This document shows, one piece after another, positions 1-8,180 of a stretch of DNA of 13,549 nucleotides. Each line of letters starts with the position of its first letter. Position 1 is the first letter of the stretch. Under the pieces are notes generated by a model. It searched no databases. It was not told the origin of the DNA and saw only the letters and a program-made list of their open reading frames with translations. A program made the position numbers and the translations under genes. Origin of the DNA: CAWATG01 sp963785035 (GTDB lineage: Bacteria; Actinomycetota; Acidimicrobiia; IMCC26256; CAWATG01); NCBI GenBank assembly GCA_963785035.1, contig CAWATG010000007.1:1-13549 (forward strand). The letters run 5' to 3'.

Positions 1-506
1 CTTCAGGCACGTCGGGCGGGGTTCCCAATACGCATCGGAAGATGCTGGTGTCGGCGAACCTGCCTGAGCCCTTGGTCTTCTCGTGCACCACGCGGCCGCA
101 AATCTTGGCGGTGGGAATGGCGTTGAGCTTGACCGTGAAGCTGAATTTACTGCCACCAGGGACCGCCGTGAAGGCTGCCGCGTCGTTGTAATAGTTCACG
201 TACGGCTCCAGCAGGCCCAGCTTATTGTCATTGTTCTTATCGACAAATGCGCAGTCCCGTACGCCATATGTTCCTGCCGCACGAGTGGAAACAATCGTTA
301 CCGTCAGCGTCGCAACACCGTTCTGGTCTGTACGCACAACCTGTCGTGTCGGGACTTTCGCCGATGCATGCGCAAGGAGGACCGCTTGGCAACCCAACCA
401 AGACCCATTGCCGGTCTTTGCCAAGGCAGGACTTGGAAGGAGCGTTCGCGACCCCGGCACCCATGACACATCCGGTGACGACAAGTCGGCGAGCCCACGT
501 CAACAT
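1..506 (-). CDS. Secreted surface protein with Ca-loop-like motif, C-terminus cut by window edge (frameshifted)
   Basis: I do not recognise a named family. The ATG at 506 follows AGGGG with good spacing and opens a Sec signal peptide (MLTWARRLVVTGCVMGAGVANA). The frame changes once, near 430-450, after NAPSKSCLGK; the mature protein then continues as TGNGSWLGCQAVLLAHASAK to the window edge with no further break. Visible in the mature part are a beta-rich stretch (GVATLTVTIVSTRAAGTYGV), the acidic loop DCAFVDKNNDNKLG, which resembles a calcium-binding loop, and the segment GSKFSFTVKLNAIPTAKICG. The last readable residues are GTPPDVPE. They align with NPPPVVPES just before the hydrophobic tail of the neighbouring paralog (770-1753), so probably only a membrane tail of about 30 residues is missing. 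It is the last gene of a same-strand set holding a sortase-fold protein and a wall hydrolase, so a cell-surface role is inferred. Confidence 0.72.
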
Positions 507-520
507 GGCAATCCCCTAGC
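504..520 (-). promoter_or_regulatory. Ribosome binding site and ATG of the first surface protein
   Basis: On the minus strand an AGGGGA core lies a few bases before the ATG at 506-504. It favours this ATG over the next possible ones and puts the signal peptide at the N-terminus. Confidence 0.55.
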
Positions 521-576
521 TACGTGAAGATCCAACATGGCCATTTTCCTATCTCCTCGAATGTTCCCGGTTTCGT

Positions 577-596
577 TGATCTTGAGATCAAGATCA
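577..596. promoter_or_regulatory. Perfect 9-bp inverted repeat, candidate operator
   Basis: TGATCTTGA and TCAAGATCA are separated by GA, giving a 20-bp dyad about 70-90 bp upstream of the minus-strand start at 506. The two-base loop is too tight for a good RNA hairpin and no T-run follows, so a dimeric DNA-binding protein site is likelier than a terminator. Its function is inferred from position and symmetry only. Confidence 0.35.
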
Positions 597-625
597 CCCG
601 GGCCACGATGACCTGCGCCGACTTT

Positions 626-640
626 CCATGCAACGCATGG
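626..640. repeat. Short inverted repeat in the intergenic region
   Basis: CCATGC-AAC-GCATGG forms a 6-bp stem with a three-base loop; weaker outer pairing (TGCGCC with GGCGCA) is possible. It lies between the end of one surface-protein gene (770) and the start of the next (506). It could contribute to termination or mRNA processing, but no T-run is seen. Nothing else clear was found in 597-769. Confidence 0.25.
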
Positions 641-769
641 CGCAGGGTTCCGACGGGAATTCGTCGCCGCGAAAGACTCCCGTCGCCGACTGTCTACGTG
701 TGGGTTTCATAAGCAGGTCCGCTCAGCAAACGGGCGAGAGCAAACAACGATCAACGTGTCGGACCGACA

Positions 770-1753
770 TCACCACCGCGCCCACGCTTCCGACGCTTTC
801 CGCCACGCTGCAGACCCGATGGCAACACCGACGACAGCGGCTCCTGAAAGGGGCAAGAGCACCGCGCTAGCGCTCTCGGGAACAACGGGGGGTGGATTCA
901 CCGTGCAGACAAGCTTGCTTCGCTCGAGGTAGAACCGCCCAGTACCACCACGACGCGCATCGAACGGCCACAGATCCGAGACGTCGGGGCGGCGTCGAGC
1001 GTGACCTGAAACGTAAAACGACTGCCGCCCTCGGCCGCCGCGGAGACTGCTCCTTCGTTGCGATAGCTCACAACGGTCTCCGTACCGCGTCCAACCGAGC
1101 ATCGCCGTCGAGATCAGCGAAGGAGCAGTCATGCCAGGAGGTTCGAAGCCGCCCACACACTCGAACAAGCGTGATTTGCATTGAAACGACGCCGCCAGGT
1201 CCATCGGAACGAGTGACCTGTCGTGTCATCCTTCCAGGCGGCGACGAATGCAGAAGGATTCGACAACCCAGGCTTGCCACGTGAGCAATCTGGTGAGTCG
1301 GTCCCGCCAGCGTGATGTCGCGGGGCAATTCCACGCCTGCGCCGGGCCCCGCATCCGCATCGGGCCCCGCATCCGCATCGGGCCCCGCATCCGCATCTGC
1401 ATCTGCTTCGGGCCCGTGACCAGAGTTCCCGGCGCCGCCAGCTTCACGCTCGGAGCTCACACCGGCGACGTCGACTATGGGACTCTTCTGGGACGACGCG
1501 CTCGCCTGCCCCGGTTCGCGCACGGGCTGCAATGGTCGACCGGCAATGGTGCGATGGTGGTAGTCGACGCCCCAACTGAGGCGATGTCCGGCACCGGTTT
1601 CGCTGTCGTCGCTGTCGTCGATGTTGTTGGCGTTGCCCGTTGCGCCGAGGTCAGCCTGGTTGAGGAGGTCGAATCGAGGTTGAGTAACACGAGCGTTGCC
1701 GCAACCGCTCCGAGCGAACTCCCAACCACCACAACTCGCCGCGTCCAGATCAC
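770..1753 (-). CDS. Secreted surface protein with (GPDADA) linker and VPES C-terminal anchor-like tail (multiple frameshifts)
   Basis: Paralog of the protein at 1-506. The GTG at 1753 has a strong AGAGGAG site. The order is: N-terminal hydrophobic signal (RRVVVVGSSLGAVAATLVLL), Thr/Ser-rich stretch, GPDADA hexapeptide repeats, then a domain with SNPSAFVAAWKDDTTGHSF, DCSFADLDGDARLDAV (acidic Ca-loop-like) and RFTFQVTLDAAPTSRICGRS. That domain aligns with the neighbour's FSFTVKLNAIPTAKICGRV. The C-terminus has NPPPVVPES, then a hydrophobic run (AVLLPLSGAAVVGVAIG), then basic WRK. This is a tripartite layout like LPXTG or PEP-CTERM tails, but with VPES. The reading frame changes about five times (near 1540, 1280, 1195, 1085 and 910), yet each piece is clean. 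Surface anchoring is inferred from tail architecture; the exact family is unknown. Confidence 0.7.
1343..1396. repeat. Three tandem copies of an 18-bp unit
   Basis: The unit CGGGCCCCGCATCCGCAT is repeated exactly three times, then degenerates into CTGCATCTGCTTCGGGCCC. It lies inside the minus-strand surface-protein gene, where the best frame reads (GPDADA)n, an acidic Ala/Pro linker. The 18-bp period keeps the frame when copy number changes. Confidence 0.9.
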
Positions 1754-1770
1754 AAGAGCTCCTCTGACGC
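1751..1770 (-). promoter_or_regulatory. Strong ribosome binding site with GTG start
   Basis: The minus strand reads AGAGGAGCTCTT directly before GTG at 1753. The AGGAG core at ideal spacing decides the start and places the hydrophobic signal segment at residues 7-20. Confidence 0.7.
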
Positions 1771-1824
1771 GCACGGCAGCTGCAGAGCTCGCCGCACACG
1801 ACTCATCGTTGCAGTCCATCGCCG

Positions 1825-1858
1825 GGTCCAGGGTCCAGCACCAGGTCCAGGGTCCAGC
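1825..1858. repeat. 15-bp direct repeat in the leader of the second surface protein
   Basis: GGTCCAGGGTCCAGC occurs at 1825-1839 and 1844-1858, separated by ACCA, so GGTCCAG appears four times in 34 bp. It sits 72-107 bp upstream of the GTG at 1753, in the gap after the NlpC/P60 gene (stop at 1951). A regulatory role is possible. Simple slippage of a GC-rich motif is also possible. Confidence 0.5.
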
Positions 1859-1950
1859 CGCCCAGGTTCGCGCTCCAACCCGACTACAACAACGTGGCAT
1901 GCGCAGTTAGACGAGAGTTCTTCGATGCATCATGTTTTCGTTGCTTCCTG

Positions 1951-3038
1951 TCAATGTGTAGCCATCACGCCGCTACCCAAACTGGCGAGCAACGTCGGCG
2001 AATTCGGCGGCTGCGGCCACACGGCGCCAGCGAGACTCGTCCGGAAAATGGACGAGATCTTGACCTGCTCACCGGTTCTCGGAGCGTTGACCATGCGCCC
2101 GCCGCCGATATACATACCCACGTGATGGAGGTCGTCGTAGAACAGCACGAGGTCGCCCGGACGAAGCGCGTCGATCGCCACCTTCGGAAACCTTGCGTAC
2201 TGCGCGGCCGCATAGTGCGGCATGACGACGCCCGCTGTCTTCCACGCCATCATCGTCAGGCCGGAACAGTCGAAAGAATCCGGACCTGCCGCCGCGTAAA
2301 CGTATGGCTTGCCAACCTGGTCCAGCGCATATTGCACCGCCTGTGCTGCCTCGGCAGTCGGAGGCGTTAAGTCGTCGGCGTGGTACGTGCGAGCGGAAGC
2401 GTCAACCAGACTGGCCCGTTCTGCGTCATCGGATCGCTGCTGAATGAGGGCCGCCAGATCTGCCTTGGTCCCCATGAATATCGACCGAAGCAGCGTGTCG
2501 GCCTGCTCCACCTGACCACGAGCGACAACGATCTCGGCTGCCCGGTCCTCGATCTGCTGCCTGGCCGCCACGACGGCGGCATGCGCACGGACGAGCATCG
2601 CCTGTATGCGCTCGATCTCCCGCGCCCGCGCTCGATCATGATCGACAAGCGCCGTGCCGTATCGAATCATCACGGCAGTGTCGGGATCCTCAATATCCGA
2701 ACGCTCTGCGATCTGGGTGTGCCCCCGCGCTTGTAGAGCACCGCCGCCCTATCGTCGGCATCGCGCTGCAGAGCGCGAAGCCTCGTCCCCTGCTTGGCGA
2801 TGCGTGCCTCGTACTCAACGACTCGTGCCTGAGCATCGTCACGTTCGATCACCGCAGCGTTGTAGCGTTCGGTGAGTTGCTCGACCACAGTGGCGTTGTT
2901 CTCCATCTGCGTCTGGAGCGCAGTCGCTTCGGCGATCAGGTCATCGATCGGCGCAGCGTCGGCGCCATGCCATGGAACGCCAATGAAACCGAGGGTGGCG
3001 ACGAGGCACACCCATCGGCGCGGCGCCAGCCCAATCAA
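1951..3038 (-). CDS. RipA-like NlpC/P60 peptidoglycan hydrolase (one frameshift)
   Basis: Secreted endopeptidase expected to cut peptide stems of peptidoglycan. The TTG at 3038 overlaps the stop of the sortase-like gene (TTGA) and starts a good Sec signal (LAPRRWVCLVATLGFIGVPW, then HGADA). A coiled-coil region follows (about residues 35-190: TALQTQMENNATVVEQLTER and AQARVVEYEARIAKQGTRL). The NlpC/P60 domain is at the C-terminus: the catalytic Cys is in DSFDCSG (codon 2266-2268) and the His in HHVGMYIGGG; the later APRTGEQV segment is also typical. Length is about 362 aa once one base is restored. The frame breaks near 2725-2735 at a run of five C, where KRGG continues as TQIAERSDIEDPDTAVMIRY. 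A one-base homopolymer error explains it. Coupling to the sortase-fold gene suggests the two work together in the wall. Confidence 0.88.
3035..3038 (-). promoter_or_regulatory. TTGA stop/start overlap coupling two genes
   Basis: The sortase-like gene stops with TGA at 3037-3035, and TTG at 3038-3036 opens the hydrolase signal peptide one base earlier. Such overlaps usually mean translational coupling. No other start gives so well-placed a signal sequence. Confidence 0.6.
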
Positions 3039-4335
3039 AAGTTCGCGGGGAATGCGCGGCTGAGTTGATGGAAGAACGGGAGCATCAGCACGATCAGCAG
3101 TATCCAACCCAGGCCGAAGGAACGGCGCGGTGATGCGCCACGCGTAAATCGATAGAGGCCCACGTATCCCGCGACCAGCACGAAGCCCCAGAACAACAGG
3201 GGAATCCACACGCCATCCTCACCGAACCAGGCCGGTACCTCGGAGGCGATCTTGGCACTGCGAGGACCCGGATCTTCTGAGGCGGTTGCAGGAACTTGGT
3301 CATCGTCAAGCGTCGCCCAGACGACGTACTGCTGCTTCACACTGTATTTCGGATGCGCCGATGTGAGAGTCAGGCGATCATCGCTCCGATCGGTGAACAT
3401 GTGGTGGTCACCGGAGCCCACCACCGTCTGTCCACGTACCCTGTAAACGAATGTTCCTTGCAATGTCGTGACCTCGATGCGGTCACCGTTGGTCAGTTGG
3501 TCGATCTGAGCAAAGGCCGCGCCCGCCCCAACGCGATGAGCGGCAATGACGGAGTTACCGGGTTGACCGGGGAGCGGGGTCGACGCGAAATGTCCTGGGC
3601 CCTTGCGCAACGATGAGCCCGCCGTACCCTCGACGACAACTTGATCCAGGCCAATCTTCTTGATCATGAGACGCGCCATGGGAGTGCCACTCTCCACAGC
3701 CGCCGGAATTGGCGTGGCCGCGAGGTCCTTCACGCCCCCGGCCGGAGCAACCGGAGCGTTCTTCGCTGCTGCATTTTTGGCTGTTGAAAGCCGCACGGCG
3801 AACTCCCGCCGGGCGTCGCTCTGCGAACCAGATGCACCGAGGCCGGGGACCGTGACCTGAAAGAGAACGAAGAGGAGAGCGATAACGATGACATCGCGAA
3901 CGACAAGACCGACGTTCCCCCAGTCAATTCGTTTGCCGCGTGTGACCTGACGACCTCTGCCGTGTCGCTGGAATCGCGGCAGGGGCCGGCGCTGTTTCCG
4001 GCGGTGGCGGCACAGACTGGGTCCGGACCGGGTCCTCGGGCGGTGGAGGCGGAGTAACCAGAACCTCGGCCGGGGCGGGCGAAGAGGCGCGGGCCTCAAG
4101 CGGTGCCTGGGGGGCTCGGCGCTCAACGGGTGGGGTAACTCGTTGTCTTGAGACCCGACCCGCATCGTGCGTGAAGATCGGCAACGACTCGGTGGGAACC
4201 GAACCGTCACCGCGGATCTCGGCCAGCAGCAAGGCGACCGACTGTTCGGCGCGACGAAGCGCCTCGTCCCGGCCCAGAAGGCTCCGTGGTGGTGTCGGCG
4301 GGGAATGGCTGTGATGCGTGCGAGGTCACTGTCAC
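3035..4335 (-). CDS. Membrane sortase-fold protein lacking catalytic Cys and Arg (pseudo-sortase; frameshifted)
   Basis: The extracytoplasmic domain has the class E/F sortase layout: LMIKKIGLDQVVVEG, GPGHFASTPLPGQPGNSVIA, catalytic-type His in AAHRVGAG (codon 3536-3538), then LTLTSAHPKYS and VKQQYVVWATL. At the catalytic Cys of the TLTxC motif the codon is GCG, Ala (3356-3358). At the usual Arg position there is CAG, Gln (3329-3331). Transpeptidation by the known mechanism is therefore unlikely. The protein has a long Pro-rich cytoplasmic N-terminus, one membrane segment (DVIVIALLFVLFQVTVPGL), the sortase domain, then two C-terminal membrane segments (IPLLFWGFVLVAGYVGLY and GWILLIVLMLPFF). 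The N-terminus crosses two frame changes (near 4290 and 3960). GTG at 4335 is my best start but is weakly supported. The next gene starts inside its stop codon. Confidence 0.8.
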
Positions 4336-4728
4336 TGCGGCGGCACGGTAGGCGCTCCCGGTGAACGACCCTACAGGCCATCACGAACGTAAAGGAAACG
4401 CAACATGAATTTCCGGTGCTGACAGTCTTCTCTTTCCCTCAAGTAACGACAAGATGACGGGTGGGATACCAGCACCCGAACTCATCATGTCGATGGCCGT
4501 CCTGCCTTGATCTCCAGCAGCGACCGCGTGATTGTGAACGCAACGTCGCGCCGGAGCAGCAGCGGAAGGGCTGGCGTCAGTGCTCGTGAACCTCATATTC
4601 GTTGCCCAAAGGGCCACACACCATGCAGCCCGTCGCGGAGCGACAAGCGGCCCCGGTAGCGAACCTCACGACCTGACGGTCCTTTCCGCTGCGCCCGGCG
4701 CACAAGCTTCAGCAACCGCGCCGTCACG
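4336..4728. other. Divergent intergenic region, no supported gene
   Basis: It separates the minus-strand surface locus from the plus-strand glycosyltransferase, so promoters for both should lie here. A 78-codon minus-strand frame (4381-4617) exists but has no ribosome site, domain or convincing composition. I see no clear terminator, riboswitch or tRNA. Confidence 0.5.
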
Positions 4729-6599
4729 ATGACCGACCAGGACGCCGGAGACGGCGGAATCGCCACACTCGTACGTCACGAGATCGACGATCCCATCACG
4801 ACCAGTCCCGACGGTCGCGCCGCAGGCGTGGAAGCGGGACCACACGCCAACCGGCAGCGGCGCTCCTGGCGTCTCCGAACGCCGGAACTGCGTCGACCCC
4901 GCATGACGGAAGACCGCGTCGTCTTCCTTCTCGCCCTCGTCGCATATCTCGCAATCGGCGTACGCCTCGCTTTCTTTGCCGACGTCATACACGGGGATGC
5001 TCTGGCGCGTGTCGGGAATGCCTACTACACCCTGTTCAGCCGGGATCCGCACCTCGCTGCGGTCGGCTTCGTCTGGAATCCGCTCCCATCGTTGCTTCTG
5101 ATTCCCTTCCTGCCGCTCAAGTTGTTGTGGCCCGACCTCACCCGCATCGGATACATCGGGAACATCGAATCTGCAGTGTTCATGGCCGGTGCTGTCGCCG
5201 TGCTTCGCGGGTGCCTGTACGACATGCCGCGTGCGACGCGATACACGGCTTGTGATCACGGTGCTGTTCGCGTTACACCCACTGATCCTGGTGCACAGCG
5301 GCTACGGAACCACCGAGGGCATGTTCTTCTTCTTCCTCCTCCTCGCGTGCCGGTACCTGATGCGCTGGTTCGACGACGACTCGCTCGGCGGCCTCATCGG
5401 CGCGGGCTTCGCGCTCGGCGCCGCGTACATGACACGCTACGAGGCCGTCGGCGCCGGGTTCGCGACGGTGGCGGTGGTCGCTGTGGTCGCGTACCGGCGC
5501 GCGCTCGGGGCACGAAAGCGACGCCGGCGAATTGCGTTCGCAGAAACGTGCGTCGTCGCGATCCCGTTCGGGTTCTCGATGGCCGCCTGGGCCGGTACCT
5601 CCTGGTTGATCGTCGGATCACCATTTGCGACCCTGACCTCGCAATACGGCGCCTCGAGCCAGATCAAATATGGGCAGGCAGGATCTGGTGGGCCTCTACG
5701 GCGGCGACACGTTTGCAACACCGCGCCGAGCTCGTGATCCGACAGCTCTTCGCCCTTGAACCCTTCGTCTTCCTCGTCGTCGTGATCGCCGTCTTGCTCG
5801 CCTGGCGGCGCGGCGACAGCAGGATTTGGGCAATCCTGACACCGCTGGGCGGCACGGCCGGATTCATGTTCCTCTCACTCAGCAGCGGGCGCCTCTACCC
5901 GTTCCTTCGCTATTCGATCGCAGTCATTCCGCTCACGGCACTCCTCGTTGGATATCTCTTCTCGGCTCCGCTCCGGAAGGGTCATGCGACCGCTGAGCAA
6001 AACGCCGCATCGGATCCGGCCCAAGCACTGCTGTACGCGCTGCCGCTCTTCCTCTCGATCGTTGTGCTCAGCACGGGCCTCTTCGGCGCCGTCCACGGCA
6101 TCACCCACGGTCTCGGAACTGAGGAGGCCGCGCCGCTCCACCGCGCTGATTTCGACCCGCAACCCGTCAAACAGCGGACTTTGGGGCCCTGGATACTTCC
6201 AACACGATCGAGCCGTGGCTCGCTACCTCGACTCGCTCGACCTTCCCGACGGTGCGGTCCTCAGCGATGTGGCATTTTCCTACGCAATCGTTCTCACGTC
6301 GGAAAACCCAAAACAGTTTGTCGTGACCTCTGACCTCGACTTCGATCAGGCTGTTGCCGATCCAGTGCAATTTCGTGTCGGCTATGTCCTCGTGCCATCA
6401 CCCCGAAGCGCCCCGTGGGAGCACGTTCAATCTCGGCACGCCGACCTTTTACGAAAACGGTGACGGGATCGCGACACTCGTGAAGGAATGGCCAGAGGCA
6501 ACAAGCCGATGGCGTCTCTATCGCATGAACCCTGATGGCCCGGCCGACCCCGACGTTCCGGCCGACCCCGACGTTCCGGCCGACCCCAACGGCTCATAG
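4729..6599 (+). CDS. GT39-like multi-pass membrane glycosyltransferase (GT-C fold; about five frameshifts)
   Basis: Likely transfers a sugar from a polyprenyl-phosphate donor on the outer face of the membrane. After a polar N-terminus come a first membrane segment (VVFLLALVAYLAIGVRLAFF) and the loop ADVIHGDALARVGNAYYTLF, whose Asp matches the catalytic Asp of the first external loop in GT-C enzymes. Many hydrophobic helices follow (LVITVLFALHPLILVHSGYG, LFALEPFVFLVVVIAVLLAW, RYSIAVIPLTALLVGYLF). A soluble C-terminal domain (RAVARYLDSLDLPDGAVLSD) ends in PADPDV repeats. The frame changes near 5240, 5685, 5725, 6180 and 6415; hydrophobic pattern and sense continue across each. ATG 4729 is the longest start; ATG 4903 just before the first helix is the alternative, and neither has a good ribosome site. 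The methyltransferase starts 25 bp downstream, so an operon is likely. Confidence 0.72.
6540..6589. repeat. 18-bp tandem repeat at the 3' end of the glycosyltransferase
   Basis: CCGGCCGACCCCGACGTT occurs twice exactly (6540-6557 and 6558-6575), followed by a partial third copy that drifts to CCCCAACGG. It encodes PADPDV-PADPDV-PADPNGS immediately before the TAG stop at 6597-6599. It is in frame, so copy number can vary without breaking the gene. Confidence 0.9.
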
Positions 6600-6613
6600 G
6601 CCACTGCATTTCC

Positions 6614-6627
6614 AAGGAGCGCTGATG
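6614..6627 (+). promoter_or_regulatory. Ribosome binding site of the methyltransferase
   Basis: AAGGAG lies at 6614-6619, followed by CGCTG and the ATG at 6625. This near-ideal site excludes the longer in-frame start at 6535, inside the upstream gene. Confidence 0.8.
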
Positions 6628-7319
6628 CGACGCGAAATCTCCAATCCGATCCGGAAGTTCATCGACGAGGCGCTTCCGCCTCTGTTGCGTGACAGCCGCC
6701 CGTTCAACTACCCGATGTTCTGGTACTGGTTCGAGGGCAAACATGTCGACGAAGCGATGCGGTTCAAAGATTTCGCCTTCGATCTGAGTGACCGCGAATT
6801 CCGCGAGTTCTACGATCGCATTCAGTGCCGCGCCAGTCGCCGCCCAACGGACTGCAACGAGGCGAGCCTTGCCTGGGTACTGCAGCGGCTTGATCAGCGC
6901 GCAGCATCGATGATCGACATCGGGTGCGGACACGCGGCTATTGGCTCGATCGGTGCGCGGACCTCGATATCGAGCGGTTCGGCTATGACATGCACCTCCC
7001 GAGATCGAACGGACGCTTCCTCGGAGTGCAAGGTGACGTCGAACAGCTCCCATTTGCGAATAGCGCATTCGACATCGTGACGTGTTTCCATACGCTCGAG
7101 CACTGCCGCAAGCTTCCGGCTGCCATCGCCGAGCTGGAACGAATCACCGAGCGCCAGCTCTTCGTGATCGTGCCGAAGCAGCGGTACCAACACCACACGC
7201 CAGACCTACACCTGCAGTTCTTCTACTCGGCGCGCTACCTGCAGTCCCTCTTCTCGATCGCTCACTGCGAGAGCCAAGAGGTGGACGGCGACCTCGTGCT
7301 GATGGCCACGAAGCGTTAA
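6625..7319 (+). CDS. Class I SAM-dependent methyltransferase, Methyltransf_11-like (one frameshift)
   Basis: Cytosolic enzyme of about 230 aa. The first 95 residues are a family-specific N-terminus (MRREISNPIRKFIDEALPPL). Then comes the SAM motif I, ASMIDIGCG, which continues as RGYWLDRC only after a frame change near 6930: the text GGATGCGGACACGCGGC carries two extra bases or lacks one. Later motifs are clear: GDVEQLPFANSAFDIVTCFH followed by TLEHCRKLPAAIAELERI, then VIVPKQRYQHHTPDLHLQFF. The substrate is not evident. The position directly after a GT-C transferase and facing a GT2 transferase suggests methylation of a glycan or a lipid-linked sugar, but that is inference. The stop lies 6 bp from the convergent GT2 gene. 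Confidence 0.83.
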
Positions 7320-7325
7320 GGACCC

Positions 7326-8180
7326 TTAGACCTCGTCCGGGATGACGAGCGTACGTTCGCGGACTGCGTCGTAGTGCGCCGCACGCAGGTCGACCACCGG
7401 ATTCGGATCGACGAGGAGCACGCGGCGCAGTCGACGAACCTCTCGGAACATGGCGAGCCCATCTCGCACGGGGCGCACACGACTCGAGTCGCAGTGCTGC
7501 CAGGCCACCGGTACGTCAACCACGTTGTATCCGGCACGCTCGGCGCGACACAACACCTCCACGTCGAATGCGAAGCCCCTCGTCTCCAGCCTCCAGAAGA
7601 CACGCCGGGCCGAATCGCGGGTAAAGGCCTTGAGGCCACACTGCGTGTCCTTGCGTTGCGTGAGACCTGCGGATCGCACGAGGAAATTGAAGATCCGTCC
7701 GGAGAGTTGCCGCAACCGGGGTTGCGGCGTGACGATGACACTGTCCTCGAGACCGCGTGAGCCCACGGCGACATCGGCGCCGCGCTCCACAGCTTCGAAG
7801 CACCGATCGATCTCATCGGGCGCTGTCGAGAGGTCAGCGTCGGTGAAGGCCACCACCCGCCCCCGTGAGGCGAGAATTCCTGCCCGCACAGCGCCTCCCT
7901 TACCGACGTTGCGATGCAGGCCCAACACGAAACCCGGTAGTCGGTGGGTCACCATGGCGGCTCACACGATCGCGGCGGTGTCGTCATCGCTGCCGTCATC
8001 GACGAAGATCAGCTCGGTCAAGGGGTCGTTCAGCTTCGAGTGGGCCAACGCGGCGATGGTCGCTTCGATACGAGCCTGCTCGCGGTACATCGGAATGACG
8101 AGCGTCCGTGCGGGGCCGTCGACCCATACCTCAACGAGCGACGCATAAGCCATCTCGGTGAGCGGTTCCGCCGTAGTCAC
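7326..8180 (-). CDS. GT2 glycosyltransferase, dolichyl-phosphate-sugar synthase/ALG5-like, with an in-frame TGA
   Basis: Expected to move a sugar from a nucleotide donor to polyprenyl phosphate at the cytoplasmic face. GTG 8180 has GGAGG four bases upstream; ATG 8153 is the alternative. GT2 motifs appear in order: ARTLVIPMYREQARI, LIFVDDGSDDDT, LHRNVGKGGAVRAG, VVAFTDADLSTAPDEI (the DxD-type site), QCGLKAFTRDSARR, RGFAFDVEVL and VPVAWQHCDSS. Length is about 284 aa with no C-terminal membrane domain, as in shorter ALG5-like bacterial forms. The sole lesion is TGA at 7962-7964, between DDDTAAIV and AAMVTHRLPGF. Both sides share one frame, so it is a point change, possibly CGA (Arg) to TGA. It could supply the lipid-linked donor for the GT39-like enzyme. 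Confidence 0.85.

Noticed and set aside
1343..1396. CRISPR array
   Set aside because: Units are directly adjacent with no unique spacers, and they encode a hexapeptide linker in frame.
4336..4384. Starting the sortase-like protein at 4384 in its own uninterrupted frame
   Set aside because: That frame's first 150 residues are Arg/Pro/His-rich nonsense. The neighbouring frame gives ALRRAEQSVALLLAEIRGDG and a Pro-rich linker that joins the membrane segment after a small indel.
4381..4617. 78-codon minus-strand open frame in the divergent intergenic region
   Set aside because: No ribosome site, no recognisable domain, and a composition typical of chance frames in GC-rich DNA.
4666..5259. 197-codon minus-strand open frame opposite the glycosyltransferase start
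   Set aside because: It is antisense to clear membrane-protein coding sequence and has no domain-like pattern; a GC-rich shadow.
7962..7964. Selenocysteine or recoded TGA in the GT2 gene
   Set aside because: No catalytic Cys is expected at this site, no downstream stem-loop was noted, and other genes here end normally at TGA.
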